Position numbers and translations under genes: made by a program. Of a DNA stretch of 64,000 bases, positions 50,869 to 60,650 are shown piece by piece. How positions within the stretch are numbered: the first letter of the stretch is position 1; the number at the start of each line of letters is the position of its first letter. Origin of the DNA: Fimenecus sp052273625 (GTDB taxonomy: Bacteria; Bacillota; Clostridia; Oscillospirales; Acutalibacteraceae). Location of the stretch: positions 1-64,000 of the forward strand of contig DAVZHW010000002.1 in the NCBI GenBank assembly GCA_052273625.1. Reading direction: 5' to 3'. Below the pieces are notes generated by a model. It made no database searches. It had not been told where the DNA came from and worked only from the letters and a program-made list of their open reading frames with translations.

Positions 50869-51111
50869 TTATTTTTTGCGGCTGAAAATCCAATCAACAG
50901 CACTCGGTAAAGCGTCATTGCTCAAGTCAAAGAACTCACTTTCGGGGTCCTTGCTTAATTCAAAGCATATATCCTCATACCATACGCTGACTTGGAGCTT
51001 GCCGTCGGAATTGGCAAGTCTGTATCTGAAATTTTCGCCCTCGCTGCCTGTAAAAACGTTCTTGTTTTCAAAAAAAGCAATTTCAGGAATATCGTGTCCG
51101 TTTACCATCAT
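50869..51111 (-). CDS. Small conserved-looking protein, unknown
   Basis: Acidic protein of 80 residues (IPEIAFFENKNVFTGSEGENFRYRLANSDGKLQVSVWYEDICFELSKDPESEFF). It looks like a single beta-sheet domain. GAGG lies before ATG 51111 or 51108. It sits between two terminators as its own unit. No family recognised. Confidence 0.65.
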   Translation of the reverse strand: MMVNGHDIPEIAFFENKNVFTGSEGENFRYRLANSDGKLQVSVWYEDICFELSKDPESEFFDLSNDALPSAVDWIFSRKK

Positions 51112-51155
51112 AATTTATTACCTCACTTTTAATAAATTATACCATTTTGAGCAGT

Positions 51156-51193
51156 AAAAAACAAGGGCGAAAGTAATATCCTCCGCCCTTGTT
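51156..51193 (-). terminator. Peptidase gene terminator
   Basis: On the minus strand AACAAGGGCG pairs with CGCCCTTGTT, followed by TTTTT. It ends the M28 peptidase transcript. Confidence 0.8.
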
Positions 51194-51204
51194 GTTTGTT
51201 GATA

Positions 51205-52602
51205 TTAGTGGTTTACGCCGTTAAAGCCGTTTTCCTGCTGGAATTTATCAATCTTATCAATAACGCTGAGAAGAACGTCAAAGCCCGTTGATACGGTTTC
51301 AGCCTCGAAACGCTCGGGCATATCTCTCCAAGTGTGATAATAATAAGTGAGCATAGGATTCTGTGCGGCAAATGTAACGGATTTTACACCTGCTCTTGTC
51401 ATAGGAGTTGAGTCGCAGCCGCCGACGGGATTGTGAATGCAACCGTTTGTTTTTGACTCAATGCCAAGCTCTGCAAATGTATCCTTGAACATTTTTTCAA
51501 GGTCCTTATCGAAACGGCAGCCCTGCCAATCATCCTTAATAACAACCTCGAAGTAATCCTTGTCGGCAACAGAGTCAATATTGAGGTTCCAACAGTTTTC
51601 AAGCATACCGTCGTCCTTGTGTTCCGCAGTAAAAGCCATAGAGCCACGAAGACCCGCTTCCTCAGCACCGCAGTTATAATCAATAATACGGCAGTTTTTG
51701 GGCATCTTTTCGGGATGATCCTTGAAGTATTTAATAACAGCATAGCTCAAGCCGATACCTGTTGCGTTGTCCATAGCGCCTCTTGAAGCGTTTTCCTCGT
51801 GAGCGTCGCCCCACATTGAAACAAACGCACTGCCGATACCTGTTATGATAGGAATAATGAGGAGAGCAATATTTGTAAACGCTTTAAATGAAGCGCTTGA
51901 AGTGATGTTAAATGCCCATTCGTACATATTTGCAGCCCATTCGGATGTGAACGAATAACCTGAAGCGTCAACTCCGCAAGATGTTGAAATAATCATTGCA
52001 CCGTAAATCAAAGCCATTGCAATAGCAATACCAACATTTAAGAATACGCAGATTGCACCAAAGCCAACCTTGCCGTAAACTGTAATAAGACCTAAAACAG
52101 GTTTGTTTCTGTGTTTATATGTATTTTCTGAATGTCTCCAGGTCCAGCTTGTATCCGTATGTCCCGAAAGAACGATTGTGTAATCATACTTTCCGTCCTC
52201 GGGAAGAAGCTCGCCGTATGAGTTCATTGAAATTTTCTGCGGGAAGAACATATCAAACCATTTTCTGTAAAAGAAACAGCTTGAAACAAGCCAAAATACG
52301 AATATAATTCCTGCAAAAGCCATTGCAAACCAAAGATAGTAGTTATGGAGTGCAAAGTATGTAAGTGCACTCAAGATCATACCAAAATATCCCGCATAAC
52401 TTAATCCGCCGATGCTTGAACGGGGAGAAACCGCAAATTCTTCTTTTACGGGTGTAATTCCGATTTCTTCGAGCTTTCCGCACATATAGTCGTGGAATTT
52501 TCGTTCGCCCTCAGAACCGGGAAGACGAGAACCGATTTTTTTAGAAGCGTGTTCAACTACGTCAAAGGCGACTTGACCATACTCTCTGTTTTCTTCTTTC
52601 AT
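51205..52602 (-). CDS. M28-family metallopeptidase with membrane segments
   Basis: Protein of 465 residues. Zinc ligands of M28 aminopeptidases are seen: VLSGHTDTSW (His), ASRGAMDNATGIGLS (Asp), NCGAEEAGLRGS (Glu pair), LNIDSVADKD (Asp) and YYYHTWRDMPE (His). Two hydrophobic pairs (about 85-125 and 175-265) interrupt the fold, so it is a membrane protein with a catalytic domain. AGGAGG, 7 nt before ATG 52602, fixes the start. Confidence 0.88.
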   Translation of the reverse strand: MKEENREYGQVAFDVVEHASKKIGSRLPGSEGERKFHDYMCGKLEEIGITPVKEEFAVSPRSSIGGLSYAGYFGMILSALTYFALHNYYLWFAMAFAGIIFVFWLVSSCFFYRKWFDMFFPQKISMNSYGELLPEDGKYDYTIVLSGHTDTSWTWRHSENTYKHRNKPVLGLITVYGKVGFGAICVFLNVGIAIAMALIYGAMIISTSCGVDASGYSFTSEWAANMYEWAFNITSSASFKAFTNIALLIIPIITGIGSAFVSMWGDAHEENASRGAMDNATGIGLSYAVIKYFKDHPEKMPKNCRIIDYNCGAEEAGLRGSMAFTAEHKDDGMLENCWNLNIDSVADKDYFEVVIKDDWQGCRFDKDLEKMFKDTFAELGIESKTNGCIHNPVGGCDSTPMTRAGVKSVTFAAQNPMLTYYYHTWRDMPERFEAETVSTGFDVLLSVIDKIDKFQQENGFNGVNH

Positions 52603-52786
52603 TTCTTTGCCTCCTAAAAATAATATAAATAAATATATTCTATTTTTTTCCAAAAATCAAGCCTCAACAACATCTTTTTAAGCGTATTTAGTATAAATTT
52701 TATCAGTTTTGAAAAAATATAAATTTATACTTGATTTTATTGTCATTTTATATTATAATATTTGAGCGTCAAAAAACATACGCTAT

Positions 52787-52863
52787 CGAGATGTGGCTCA
52801 GTTTGGTAGAGCGCTGCGTTCGGGACGCAGAGGCCGCAGGTTCAAGTCCTGTCATCTCGACCA
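52787..52863 (+). tRNA. tRNA-Pro (CGG)
   Basis: A 77-nt cloverleaf with encoded CCA. The acceptor CGAGATG/CATCTCG, anticodon stem CTGCG/CGCAG with loop TTCGGGA (CGG) and T arm GCAGG/CCTGT are complete. Confidence 0.95.
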
Positions 52864-52866
52864 CGT

Positions 52867-52902
52867 CGTCGCAAGCTACATATCGCTTGCGGCGATTTTT
52901 TT
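52867..52902 (+). terminator. tRNA-Pro terminator
   Basis: CGTCGCAAGC pairs with GCTTGCGGCG (one G-T pair), then seven T residues. It is part of repeat copy 1. Confidence 0.8.
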
Positions 52903-53016
52903 ATCGCCTCGCACTCATTCCGCTGCTCCTCCTCTCCGAAACAGATCACGCTCAAGTCGCCTGTTCGGTTGTAAACGCCCTCACAACGCCTTTGTTTTGC
53001 TACCACTCTGTTTCGG
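52873..53016 (+). repeat. 143-bp direct repeat, copy 1
   Basis: Begins AAGCTACATATCGCTTGCGG and ends in CTCTGTTTCGG. It matches 53101-53243 with only a few differences. Confidence 0.9.
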
Positions 53017-53100
53017 TTTTATTTTTTAATTACATATCTATTTAATAATTGTCACACACCGTTTGTTATAATAAATAATACAAAACCTTTACTCCGCCAC

Positions 53101-53243
53101 AAGCTACATATCGCTTGCGGCGATTTTTTATCGCCTCGCACTCATTTCGCTGCTCCTCCTCTCCGAAACAGATCACGCTCAAGTCGGCTGTTCGGTTGTA
53201 AACGCCCTCACAACGCCTTTGTTTCGCTACCGCTCTGTTTCGG
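53101..53243 (+). repeat. 143-bp direct repeat, copy 2
   Basis: Near-identical to copy 1. A truncated third copy (AAGCTACATATCGCTTGTGG) lies at 53510-53531 with the same upstream flank (ATACAAA-CCTTTAC). Confidence 0.9.
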
Positions 53244-53353
53244 ATTTTTTAAGCTTGCAGATGCAAAAATGCATCTGCTGTTTTTTGTTTAGATTTGTGA
53301 CAGGATTCGAACCGATTAGTTGTTATATATCCGTAAATTTGAAAATTACATCG

Positions 53354-53441
53354 AACCGTAGGGACAACCCTTGCGGTTGTCCGTGAGTGTGATATAATAT
53401 GTAATTTTTTGCGGACAGGGGCAAGCCCTGTCCCTACGGTT
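53354..53441. mobile_element. MITE-like palindromic element
   Basis: An 88-bp element with perfect 13-bp terminal inverted repeats (AACCGTAGGGACA and TGTCCCTACGGTT) and inner pairing (TTGTCCG/CGGACAG). It has no coding capacity. It resembles the short palindromic repeats scattered through many Clostridia genomes. The target duplication was not resolved. Confidence 0.65.
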
Positions 53442-53656
53442 GTTATAATTTTTTAACGCCATTTCAACCGTAAATTATCATAAATCATACAAAGCCTTTA
53501 CACCCTCGTAAGCTACATATCGCTTGTGGCGCTTTTGTTATTTGAATTTTCAGCAGTACTTGAACCTGCATAATCCATATTTTACAAAGCAAAAGGGAAA
53601 TGAGCTTTAAGGAACATTGACAAAAAGGTAAACATTATTTTCACTTATATTTTCTC

Positions 53657-53685
53657 TTGCAGTCAATGCGGATAAATGATATAAT
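53657..53685 (+). promoter_or_regulatory. Promoter of the SLH protein gene
   Basis: TTGCAG (53657-53662), a 17-nt spacer and TATAAT (53680-53685), 29 nt before the ATG. Confidence 0.75.
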
Positions 53686-53714
53686 TACAACATATTTACT
53701 TAGGAGATGTTGTG

Positions 53715-54713
53715 ATGAAAAAGACTTTATCATTGTTTTTGGCTGCATTGATGGTGTTTGCATCTTTGTTTGCTATGGGCTTGAACTCATTTGCGGCGGA
53801 TAATTCAATATCTGTTGTAATGGATAAATCAAGCTACAAGGTTGGCGAAATAGCAACTGCGGAGGTTGTTATAAATGCAAGCAAAATTTCCGGACTCGGT
53901 ATAAGACTTAAATATGATGCGGATGTCTATCAGGTAGTGAGCGCAAGCTCAATCAATACTGTTAATTGCTCTAATCCGGGTATGGTTAACTTTACTTGGG
54001 CAAGCGGCGGAGATACCGATTTTGAAAACAAAGTGATTTTTACCGTTAAATTTAAGGTTTTATCGGCTGTTCCGACAGATTTGATTTTGGAATTCTTCGG
54101 CGATAATGTTTTAGGCTCGAATAATGAAGATTTATCGTCATCGTTTGCGTTGCACCACAAAACGATTTTCCCTGATACCTCATATGATGCTTGGTATTAT
54201 CCGGCTGTTAAATCAGTTGCACAAAAAGGTTATATTACGGGTTATTCGGACGGAAGCTTCGGACCTGTAAACAATATTCAAAGACAGGATTTTGTTGTAA
54301 TTCTTGCAAGAATTGCCGGCGCTGACCTCTCTAAATATGAAGGTAATGACAGCGGCTTTTCCGATGTTCAGAGAGATGCTTATTATTCGGCTGCAGTTGC
54401 TTGGGCAAGAGCCGAGGGCATTGTAAACGGCTATTCAAGTGATTATTTCGGTGTAGGTACACCTATTTCGAGAGAGCAGATTTGCATAATCTTTTGCAGA
54501 TATTTGAATGGCGAGGCGTCCGGCAATATCGATACAATCCTTGCTCGCTATCCTGATGGCGGAAATACAAGCCCGTGGGCAAAAGCATCGGTTGCATGGG
54601 CAGTTGAAAACGGAATTGTAGGCGGTGCCGAATACCTTAATCCGACAGGTAATGCAGGCAGAGCTGAAATGGCTCAAATGATTGAAAATATGAGTAAAAA
54701 AGGTATTCTTTAA
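53715..54713 (+). CDS. Secreted cohesin-like and SLH-domain protein
   Basis: Protein of 332 residues. A signal peptide ends near FAAD (about residue 27). Residues about 30-145 form a cohesin-type beta domain (VGEIATAEVVINASKISGLGIRLKYDADVYQVVS...). Three SLH repeats follow (about 155-330): AWYYPAVKSVAQKGYITGYSDGSFGP, YYSAAVAWARAEGIVNGYSSDYFG and PWAKASVAWAVENGIVGG, which bind cell-wall polymer. It would display a protein-binding or carbohydrate-binding module on the surface. AGGAG precedes ATG 53715. Confidence 0.85.
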   Translation: MKKTLSLFLAALMVFASLFAMGLNSFAADNSISVVMDKSSYKVGEIATAEVVINASKISGLGIRLKYDADVYQVVSASSINTVNCSNPGMVNFTWASGGDTDFENKVIFTVKFKVLSAVPTDLILEFFGDNVLGSNNEDLSSSFALHHKTIFPDTSYDAWYYPAVKSVAQKGYITGYSDGSFGPVNNIQRQDFVVILARIAGADLSKYEGNDSGFSDVQRDAYYSAAVAWARAEGIVNGYSSDYFGVGTPISREQICIIFCRYLNGEASGNIDTILARYPDGGNTSPWAKASVAWAVENGIVGGAEYLNPTGNAGRAEMAQMIENMSKKGIL

Positions 54714-54742
54714 TCTACATCAAATGATATAAAAAATGATAT

Positions 54743-54775
54743 AAAAACAAGCTTCCAAAAGGAAGCTTGTTTTTA
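54743..54775. terminator. Convergent terminator
   Basis: AAAAACAAGCTTCC and GGAAGCTTGTTTTT form a 14-bp stem with a 4-nt loop. Confidence 0.9.
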
Positions 54776-54786
54776 TATATGTTCGT

Positions 54787-56217
54787 TTATACCAATTTTT
54801 CAAGACCGTCGATTGAGTATTCTTGACCGGATTTTTTCTTTTCGAGTTCAGCTTTAAGTTTTGAGAATTTATCTTTTGTGACGGGGTAGAGATAAACGCC
54901 GATTATTGAAAGCACAAGAAACGCCGCAGGCAAAATCGTTACATTGTTTTCGATTCCCTTTGCAACGGTTGCAGGCTGTACGGAGTTTGCCTTGTTGTAG
55001 CCTGCAAGCTGAAGCACAAAACCTACCGTCCAAACACCGATTGCCGAGCCGAATTTTTGGAAAAATTGTGGTAAGGCGGTTATTACGCTTTCTCGGCGTG
55101 AGCCGTATGCGAACTCGTCAACCTCGACAAGGTCATAGGCGATTGAGTAAAATACAGTCCAGAAATTAGCCATACCGACAGCCATAAAGAACGTGATTAT
55201 AAGCACAACAACAATAGAGGTAACACCTGCAATTTTGCAGCCGATAAGACCGACGCACATTATTGACATAAATACAAGGCTTGAAAATCTTCTGTCCTTT
55301 TTCTCTGCGACCTTTGTAACTATCGGAATAAACGCTGCCATTACGACAACCAATTCGACGATAACCACAACCATGTATATTTCGGGGTCTGCACCGACGC
55401 AATCCTTAATCATATATTCAAATGACGATTGTATCATTGATGAGGCAATAAGGAAGAAAACTATAAACATTGCAAACCACTTAAAAGGCTTGATTTTAAG
55501 CACTTCAAGCATTTCTGCGAATATTGCTTTGATTTTCTTTCTTTCGCCCGTGACATTTTTAGCTTCCGCCTTAATGAGCTTAACTCCATTAAGGGACTTG
55601 ACCGTAAAGATACCGAACATAAGCGAAAGCACACACATTATAATCGCAGTTATTTCCCAACCGAGTGATTCGCCGATATGCTTTCCGGAGATTACAACGC
55701 CTGCAAAAAGCGACGGTACAACGGCAGGCAAGGCATTTCCGAGAAAGATTGCCGCTGTATTGATAAGCGAGCTTGTGCTTCTGATTTCCGTTCGCTCGTC
55801 ATAGTCCTGCGTGATTTCAGCAACGATTGCATAATACGGAATTGTATATATTGTATAAGCAAGCCAGAAAAGCATGGCGATTGCGGTATAATAAATGAAC
55901 TGAATAACACTGTTAGCCGTGCCGATATTAAAGAAAGCGGCAATAAACAGCAAAACTAACGGAAACAGCGATTTTGCCATATATTTTCTTTTGTCTGCGC
56001 CGTTTTGGTCGGCATACGCGCCGATAATCGGGTCTGTTATTGCGTCCCAGCAAATCGAAATAAAGCTTACCGTACCTGCTAATACGGGCTTCATATGAAT
56101 AATGTCGGTTAGGAATACAAGATAATATGTACAGAACATATTATAGAGCAAGGATTCCGTAATTACACCCGAGCAGTAGCCGAGCTTACGCTTACCTGTT
56201 AATTTTCTTTCTGTCAT
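54787..56217 (-). CDS. GPH-family sugar:cation symporter
   Basis: Transporter of 476 residues with 12 predicted helices. GKRKLGYCSGVITESLLYNMFC starts the chain, and ICWDAITDPIIGAYADQNG carries the symport Asp pair. It is a paralogue of the symporter at 11.3-12.8 kb. It lies divergent from folC and near a GH38 mannosidase, so a mannoside substrate is conceivable. GGAGGG precedes the ATG. Confidence 0.88.
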   Translation of the reverse strand: MTERKLTGKRKLGYCSGVITESLLYNMFCTYYLVFLTDIIHMKPVLAGTVSFISICWDAITDPIIGAYADQNGADKRKYMAKSLFPLVLLFIAAFFNIGTANSVIQFIYYTAIAMLFWLAYTIYTIPYYAIVAEITQDYDERTEIRSTSSLINTAAIFLGNALPAVVPSLFAGVVISGKHIGESLGWEITAIIMCVLSLMFGIFTVKSLNGVKLIKAEAKNVTGERKKIKAIFAEMLEVLKIKPFKWFAMFIVFFLIASSMIQSSFEYMIKDCVGADPEIYMVVVIVELVVVMAAFIPIVTKVAEKKDRRFSSLVFMSIMCVGLIGCKIAGVTSIVVVLIITFFMAVGMANFWTVFYSIAYDLVEVDEFAYGSRRESVITALPQFFQKFGSAIGVWTVGFVLQLAGYNKANSVQPATVAKGIENNVTILPAAFLVLSIIGVYLYPVTKDKFSKLKAELEKKKSGQEYSIDGLEKLV

Positions 56218-56331
56218 TGCATAACCCTCCGTTTGTCATTTTATTTCAGTTTACACCCTGAAAAAGAGATTGTAAATAAAAATCTTTAATATTTTTAATT
56301 GTTGTGTTATACTTCTTTCGGAGATGATTTT

Positions 56332-57588
56332 ATGACGTATGAGCAGGCGGTGGATTATATCCATTCGCTTTTGGTTTTTGGTATTAAACCGGGACTTGAA
56401 AGATTAAACGTATTGCTTGAAAAGCTTGAAAATCCACAGGATAATTTGAAATTTATACATATTGCGGGAACGAACGGAAAAGGCTCAACCTCGACGATGA
56501 TTTCAAATGCTTTGATAAGCGCAAATTACAAAACAGGACTTTTCACTTCGCCTTATGTATTTGATTTTTGCGAAAGAATAAGAATAAACGACACAAACAT
56601 TCCAAAGCAAGACCTTGCGGATGTTGTTTCAAGAGTAAAGCCGATTATTGACGAGCTTTCCAAAAACGGGCTTGTTATAACTGAATTTGAAGCTATAACA
56701 GCTGTCGCACTGCTATATTTCAGCGAGCAAAAATGCGATTATGCGGTTATGGAAGTAGGTTTGGGCGGACGGTTTGACGCAACCAACGTAATTAAAAAGC
56801 CCGAAGTGGCGGTAATAACCTCAATTTCAAAGGACCATACGAATATTTTGGGCGACACTATCGAAAAAATCGCTTTTGAAAAGTGCGGAATTATAAAAGA
56901 CGGAATACCCGTTGTCACAACCTCTCTTCAAGACAACGAGGCGTTTAAGGTCATAGAAAAGACGGTAAAAGAGAAAAATACGAATTTGACCGTTGCCGAT
57001 TTTGATAATGTTGAAATACTTTCGGAAGGTAAAAACGGTACGGATTTTATTTACAAAAATAAGAGATATTTTGTTTCGCTTGACGGACGGCATCAGGTTG
57101 AAAATGCAATCGGTGTTATCGAGGCTCTTAATAAAATCGAAAGAGTTGAATACGAGGATATTGTGTATTCGTTAAAGCATACGGTTATGCACGGCAGAAT
57201 GGAACGAATAGGCGATAATGTTTTGATTGACGGCGGACACAATGAGGAGTGCTCAAGGGCGTTGTCAAGCGTTTTGAAGAGTGAGTATTCGGATAAGGAA
57301 ATAACTGCTGTAATCGGAATGATGGCGGATAAGGATTGTGAAAAATATCTTTCAAACGTATTGCCCTATTGTAAGCGTGTTATATTTACAAAGCCCGATA
57401 ACCCACGCTCGGAGTCGCCTGAAAGGCTATTTGAATACTCAAAAAAATATATTGATAAAATAAGTATTGAAATTAACCCGAAAAACGCTTATCATAAAGC
57501 AGTAGAAAATTCGCAGTTCGTTTTGGTGTGCGGTTCTTTCTATTTGCTTTCCGATATATTTAAGAATGGAGATAAAGCCTATGACTGA
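56332..57588 (+). CDS. folC: Folylpolyglutamate/dihydrofolate synthase
   Basis: Ligase of 418 residues adding Glu to folates (and possibly making dihydrofolate). It has a Mur-ligase-like fold: HIAGTNGKGSTSTMIS (P-loop), FTSPYVFDFCERIRIN, MEVGLGGRFDATN and HGRMERIGDNVLIDGGHNEE. ATG 56332 follows GGAGATG. The end overlaps the mannosidase start by 8 bp. Confidence 0.94.
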   Translation: MTYEQAVDYIHSLLVFGIKPGLERLNVLLEKLENPQDNLKFIHIAGTNGKGSTSTMISNALISANYKTGLFTSPYVFDFCERIRINDTNIPKQDLADVVSRVKPIIDELSKNGLVITEFEAITAVALLYFSEQKCDYAVMEVGLGGRFDATNVIKKPEVAVITSISKDHTNILGDTIEKIAFEKCGIIKDGIPVVTTSLQDNEAFKVIEKTVKEKNTNLTVADFDNVEILSEGKNGTDFIYKNKRYFVSLDGRHQVENAIGVIEALNKIERVEYEDIVYSLKHTVMHGRMERIGDNVLIDGGHNEECSRALSSVLKSEYSDKEITAVIGMMADKDCEKYLSNVLPYCKRVIFTKPDNPRSESPERLFEYSKKYIDKISIEINPKNAYHKAVENSQFVLVCGSFYLLSDIFKNGDKAYD

Positions 57589-60500
57589 TTTTTACGAAGA
57601 CAGAATGAAAGTGTTTTTTGACACGTTTCAAAAATTTATGACAATTTCACAGGAGCGTGTTGACGGCTTCCTTTATAAAAAATGCGGATACAAGTCTGAT
57701 AATACCTTGCCTGAAATTGACGGCAGCTTTGTCGAATACGATAAAATCGGTCGTTGGGGTGGTAAGCAGGATGAGCACGCTTGGTTTTATAAAAAGCTTA
57801 TTATTCCCGAGCAGTATAGGGGTAAAAACGTTGAACTTGTAATCTCAACCGACGCCTATAATCAAAGCTGGGACGCCATAAATCCGCAGTTTATAGTTTA
57901 CCTTAACGGTGCTCTTGTTCAAGGACTTGATATGAATCATAGGGAGATTTTTCTTGATAACGCCGAAGAAAGCTATGAACTTTACATATATGCGTACACG
58001 GGTATGAACGGCGACAGTTGGCTTGACCTCGACGCAAGGCTTGTTGTTTACAACGAGGAAGCAAGAAAGCTTTATTACAGTCTTAAAGTACCGTTTGAGG
58101 TTACGGAATATCTCAATCCCGACGAAAAAACATATATTGATATAGAAAAGCACATTTTGAATACGGTAAATCTTCTTGATATGCGTGTGATCGGAAGTGC
58201 GGAATTTAACAATTCCGTAAAAGCGGCGCAAAAGTATATTGATGAAGAGTTTTTCAAAAAATGCACACCGGAAGATGTCAATGCAATTTGTATCGGTCAC
58301 ACGCATATCGACGTTGCTTGGCTTTGGACGCTTGCGCAGACAAGGGAAAAGGTACAGCGTTCGTTTTCAACTGTGCTCGCCTTAATGAAAAAGTACCCCG
58401 AGTACAAATTTATGTCAAGTCAGGCACAGCTCTATAAGTATCTCAAGGAGGAAAGTCCCGAGCTTTATGCCGAGGTCAAAGAAATGATTAAGGTAGGACG
58501 TTGGGAAGTTGAGGGCGCAATGTGGGTCGAAGCCGATTGCAATCTCTCCTCGGGAGAAAGCCTTGTAAGACAGGTGCTTTACGGAAAGAGCTTCTTCAAA
58601 GAGGAATTCGGCGTTGACTCAAAGGTTTTATGGCTTCCCGACGTGTTTGGATATTCAGCCGCATTGCCTCAAATACTTATGAAAAGCGGTGTTGACAAAT
58701 TCGTAACCTCAAAAATCGGTTGGAATGAGTCGAACCGTATGCCTTATGACACTTTTTGGTGGAAGGGTATAGACGGTACGGATATTTTTGCTTATTTTAT
58801 GACAGCACAGAACAAGCACAGGGGAGTGCCGACAGCAACAAATTGTACCTATAACGCAAAGCTTAATCCGAGTCAGCTTCAAGGCGGATATGATCGTTAT
58901 CAGCAAAAGGATATAAATAATGATATTATGATTACCTTTGGCTTTGGCGACGGCGGCGGCGGACCTATTAGAAAAGACCTTGAATATTACGATATTCTAA
59001 AAAAAGGTATTTCGGGCGTGCCCGTTGCAAAAATGGAGTTTGCAGGCTCGATGCTTGAACGGGTTAAAAAGAGAGCAGAGGAAAACCCGAAAACTCCTGT
59101 TTGGCAGGGCGAGCTGTATCTTGAATATCATCGCGGCACATATACTTCGCAGGCGAAAAACAAGAGGAATAACCGTAAGTGCGAATTCCTTTATGAAAAG
59201 GCAGAAGCTCTTGCCGTTATGAACGAAAAGCTTAACGGCTCGGAATATCCGAAAAAAGCACTTCACGACGGATGGGAGACAATACTTCTCAATCAGTTTC
59301 ACGATATTATACCCGGATCTTCGATAAAAGAGGTATATGAGGTTTCCTCAAAGCAGTATGAGCAGCTAAAGCTTTCGGGCAGGGAAATCGCTTCAAAAGC
59401 GTATACCGACATTGCCGACAATATCAATACAGACGGCGGAATTTTGGTTTTCAATCCGAATTCATTTACAGGCGACGGTGCCATTAAAATTGACGGCGTT
59501 ACATATTGTGTCAGCGACATCCCCGCAAAGGGCTATAAAGTTATTGCAATGCCTGAAATTAAAGCCGACGTTAAAATAACGGACAACAAAATCGAAAATA
59601 AGTTTTTCCGTCTTACCCTTGATGAAAACGGTACTCTTTCCGAAATTTTCGATAAACGCAATATGCGTCAAGTTCTCAAAAACAATGAGCGTGGTAATGT
59701 TATTACCGCTTATGAGGATTTGCCGAGAGACTACGACAACTGGGAAATCAGCAATTACTATACAGATAAATCGTGGGAAGTCAATAATGTTAAGTTGATA
59801 AAGCCGATAAAGGACGGTGCAAGAGCAGGTCTTGAAATTGAAAAGACATTCTTAAACAGTACCTTAAAGCAAAAAATATGGCTTTATGATGACCTTGACC
59901 GCATTGATTTTGAAACGTATATTGACTGGAAAGAGTCGCATATTCTGTTGAAAACAGCGTTCCCCGTTGACGTCAATACCGACAAGGCAACGTACGATAT
60001 TCAATTCGGCTCTGTTGAAAGACCTACGCACTATAACACAAGTTGGGACAGTGCACGCTTTGAGGTTTGCGCTCATAAGTATTCCGATATTTCAGAGTAC
60101 GGATACGGCGTCAGTCTCATAAACGATTGCAAGTACGGTCATTCAATTCACGACGGAGTTATGACATTAACATTGCTTAAAAGCGGTACTTATCCCGATC
60201 CTACAGCCGATAAATGCGAGCATTATTTTACTTATTCGCTTTATCCGCACGCAGGGGATTACCGTGAGGCAGGAACAATCAAAACAGCCTATGAGCTTAA
60301 TAATCCAATGACCGCTATGAAGATTGATAAGCATTCAGGTAAGCTCGCCGACAGCTATTCGCTTGTTTGCGTAAAAGATGAAAATGTTGTTATCGAAACA
60401 ATTAAGAAAGCTGAAAACGGAGACGGAATCATTGTCAGAATGTATGAGAGCTTTAACAGACGAACAAGCACCGTGCTTAAAACGGGGTTCGACTTTGAGT

Positions 60501-60613
60501 CTGTAACGGTTTGCGATATGCTTGAAAATGACTTAAAAGTTATATCAGCAAAAGAAAACTCAATTCCGATAACTCTAAAGCCGTTTGAAATTGTAACAAT
60601 TAAAATCAGATAA
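57581..60613 (+). CDS. GH38 alpha-mannosidase
   Basis: Glycosidase of 1010 residues, typical length for bacterial GH38. Zinc ligands in CIGHTHIDVAWLW (His242, Asp244) and nucleophile Asp354 in WLPDVFGYSAALPQ are visible; NQFHDIIPGSSIKEVY is the third signature. There is no signal peptide, so it is cytosolic and probably degrades imported mannosides. It overlaps folC by 8 bp, with GGAG before ATG 57581. Confidence 0.93.
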   Translation: MTDFYEDRMKVFFDTFQKFMTISQERVDGFLYKKCGYKSDNTLPEIDGSFVEYDKIGRWGGKQDEHAWFYKKLIIPEQYRGKNVELVISTDAYNQSWDAINPQFIVYLNGALVQGLDMNHREIFLDNAEESYELYIYAYTGMNGDSWLDLDARLVVYNEEARKLYYSLKVPFEVTEYLNPDEKTYIDIEKHILNTVNLLDMRVIGSAEFNNSVKAAQKYIDEEFFKKCTPEDVNAICIGHTHIDVAWLWTLAQTREKVQRSFSTVLALMKKYPEYKFMSSQAQLYKYLKEESPELYAEVKEMIKVGRWEVEGAMWVEADCNLSSGESLVRQVLYGKSFFKEEFGVDSKVLWLPDVFGYSAALPQILMKSGVDKFVTSKIGWNESNRMPYDTFWWKGIDGTDIFAYFMTAQNKHRGVPTATNCTYNAKLNPSQLQGGYDRYQQKDINNDIMITFGFGDGGGGPIRKDLEYYDILKKGISGVPVAKMEFAGSMLERVKKRAEENPKTPVWQGELYLEYHRGTYTSQAKNKRNNRKCEFLYEKAEALAVMNEKLNGSEYPKKALHDGWETILLNQFHDIIPGSSIKEVYEVSSKQYEQLKLSGREIASKAYTDIADNINTDGGILVFNPNSFTGDGAIKIDGVTYCVSDIPAKGYKVIAMPEIKADVKITDNKIENKFFRLTLDENGTLSEIFDKRNMRQVLKNNERGNVITAYEDLPRDYDNWEISNYYTDKSWEVNNVKLIKPIKDGARAGLEIEKTFLNSTLKQKIWLYDDLDRIDFETYIDWKESHILLKTAFPVDVNTDKATYDIQFGSVERPTHYNTSWDSARFEVCAHKYSDISEYGYGVSLINDCKYGHSIHDGVMTLTLLKSGTYPDPTADKCEHYFTYSLYPHAGDYREAGTIKTAYELNNPMTAMKIDKHSGKLADSYSLVCVKDENVVIETIKKAENGDGIIVRMYESFNRRTSTVLKTGFDFESVTVCDMLENDLKVISAKENSIPITLKPFEIVTIKIR

Positions 60614-60620
60614 GCGCAGT

Positions 60621-60650
60621 AAAAAAAGCCACTCATTGAGTGGCTTTTTT
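60621..60650. terminator. Convergent terminator
   Basis: AAAAAAGCCACTCA pairs with TGAGTGGCTTTTTT in a nearly loopless stem. Confidence 0.9.

Larger units (their letters stand above)
52864..53656. other. Repeat-rich non-coding region after tRNA-Pro
   Basis: About 800 nt without a supportable gene. It holds a two-copy 143-bp repeat, a partial third copy, a palindromic MITE-like element and short T-arm-like motifs (53301-53315, minus strand; and around 53560), which may be tRNA relics. Confidence 0.7.

Noticed and set aside
52731..53045. Plus-strand frame across tRNA-Pro and the first repeat
   Set aside because: It overlaps a complete tRNA and continues through the terminator and repeat; no protein features.
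55193..55804. Plus-strand 203-codon frame opposite the GPH symporter
   Set aside because: Its Ile/Ser/Thr-rich product mirrors the hydrophobic codons of the real gene on the other strand.
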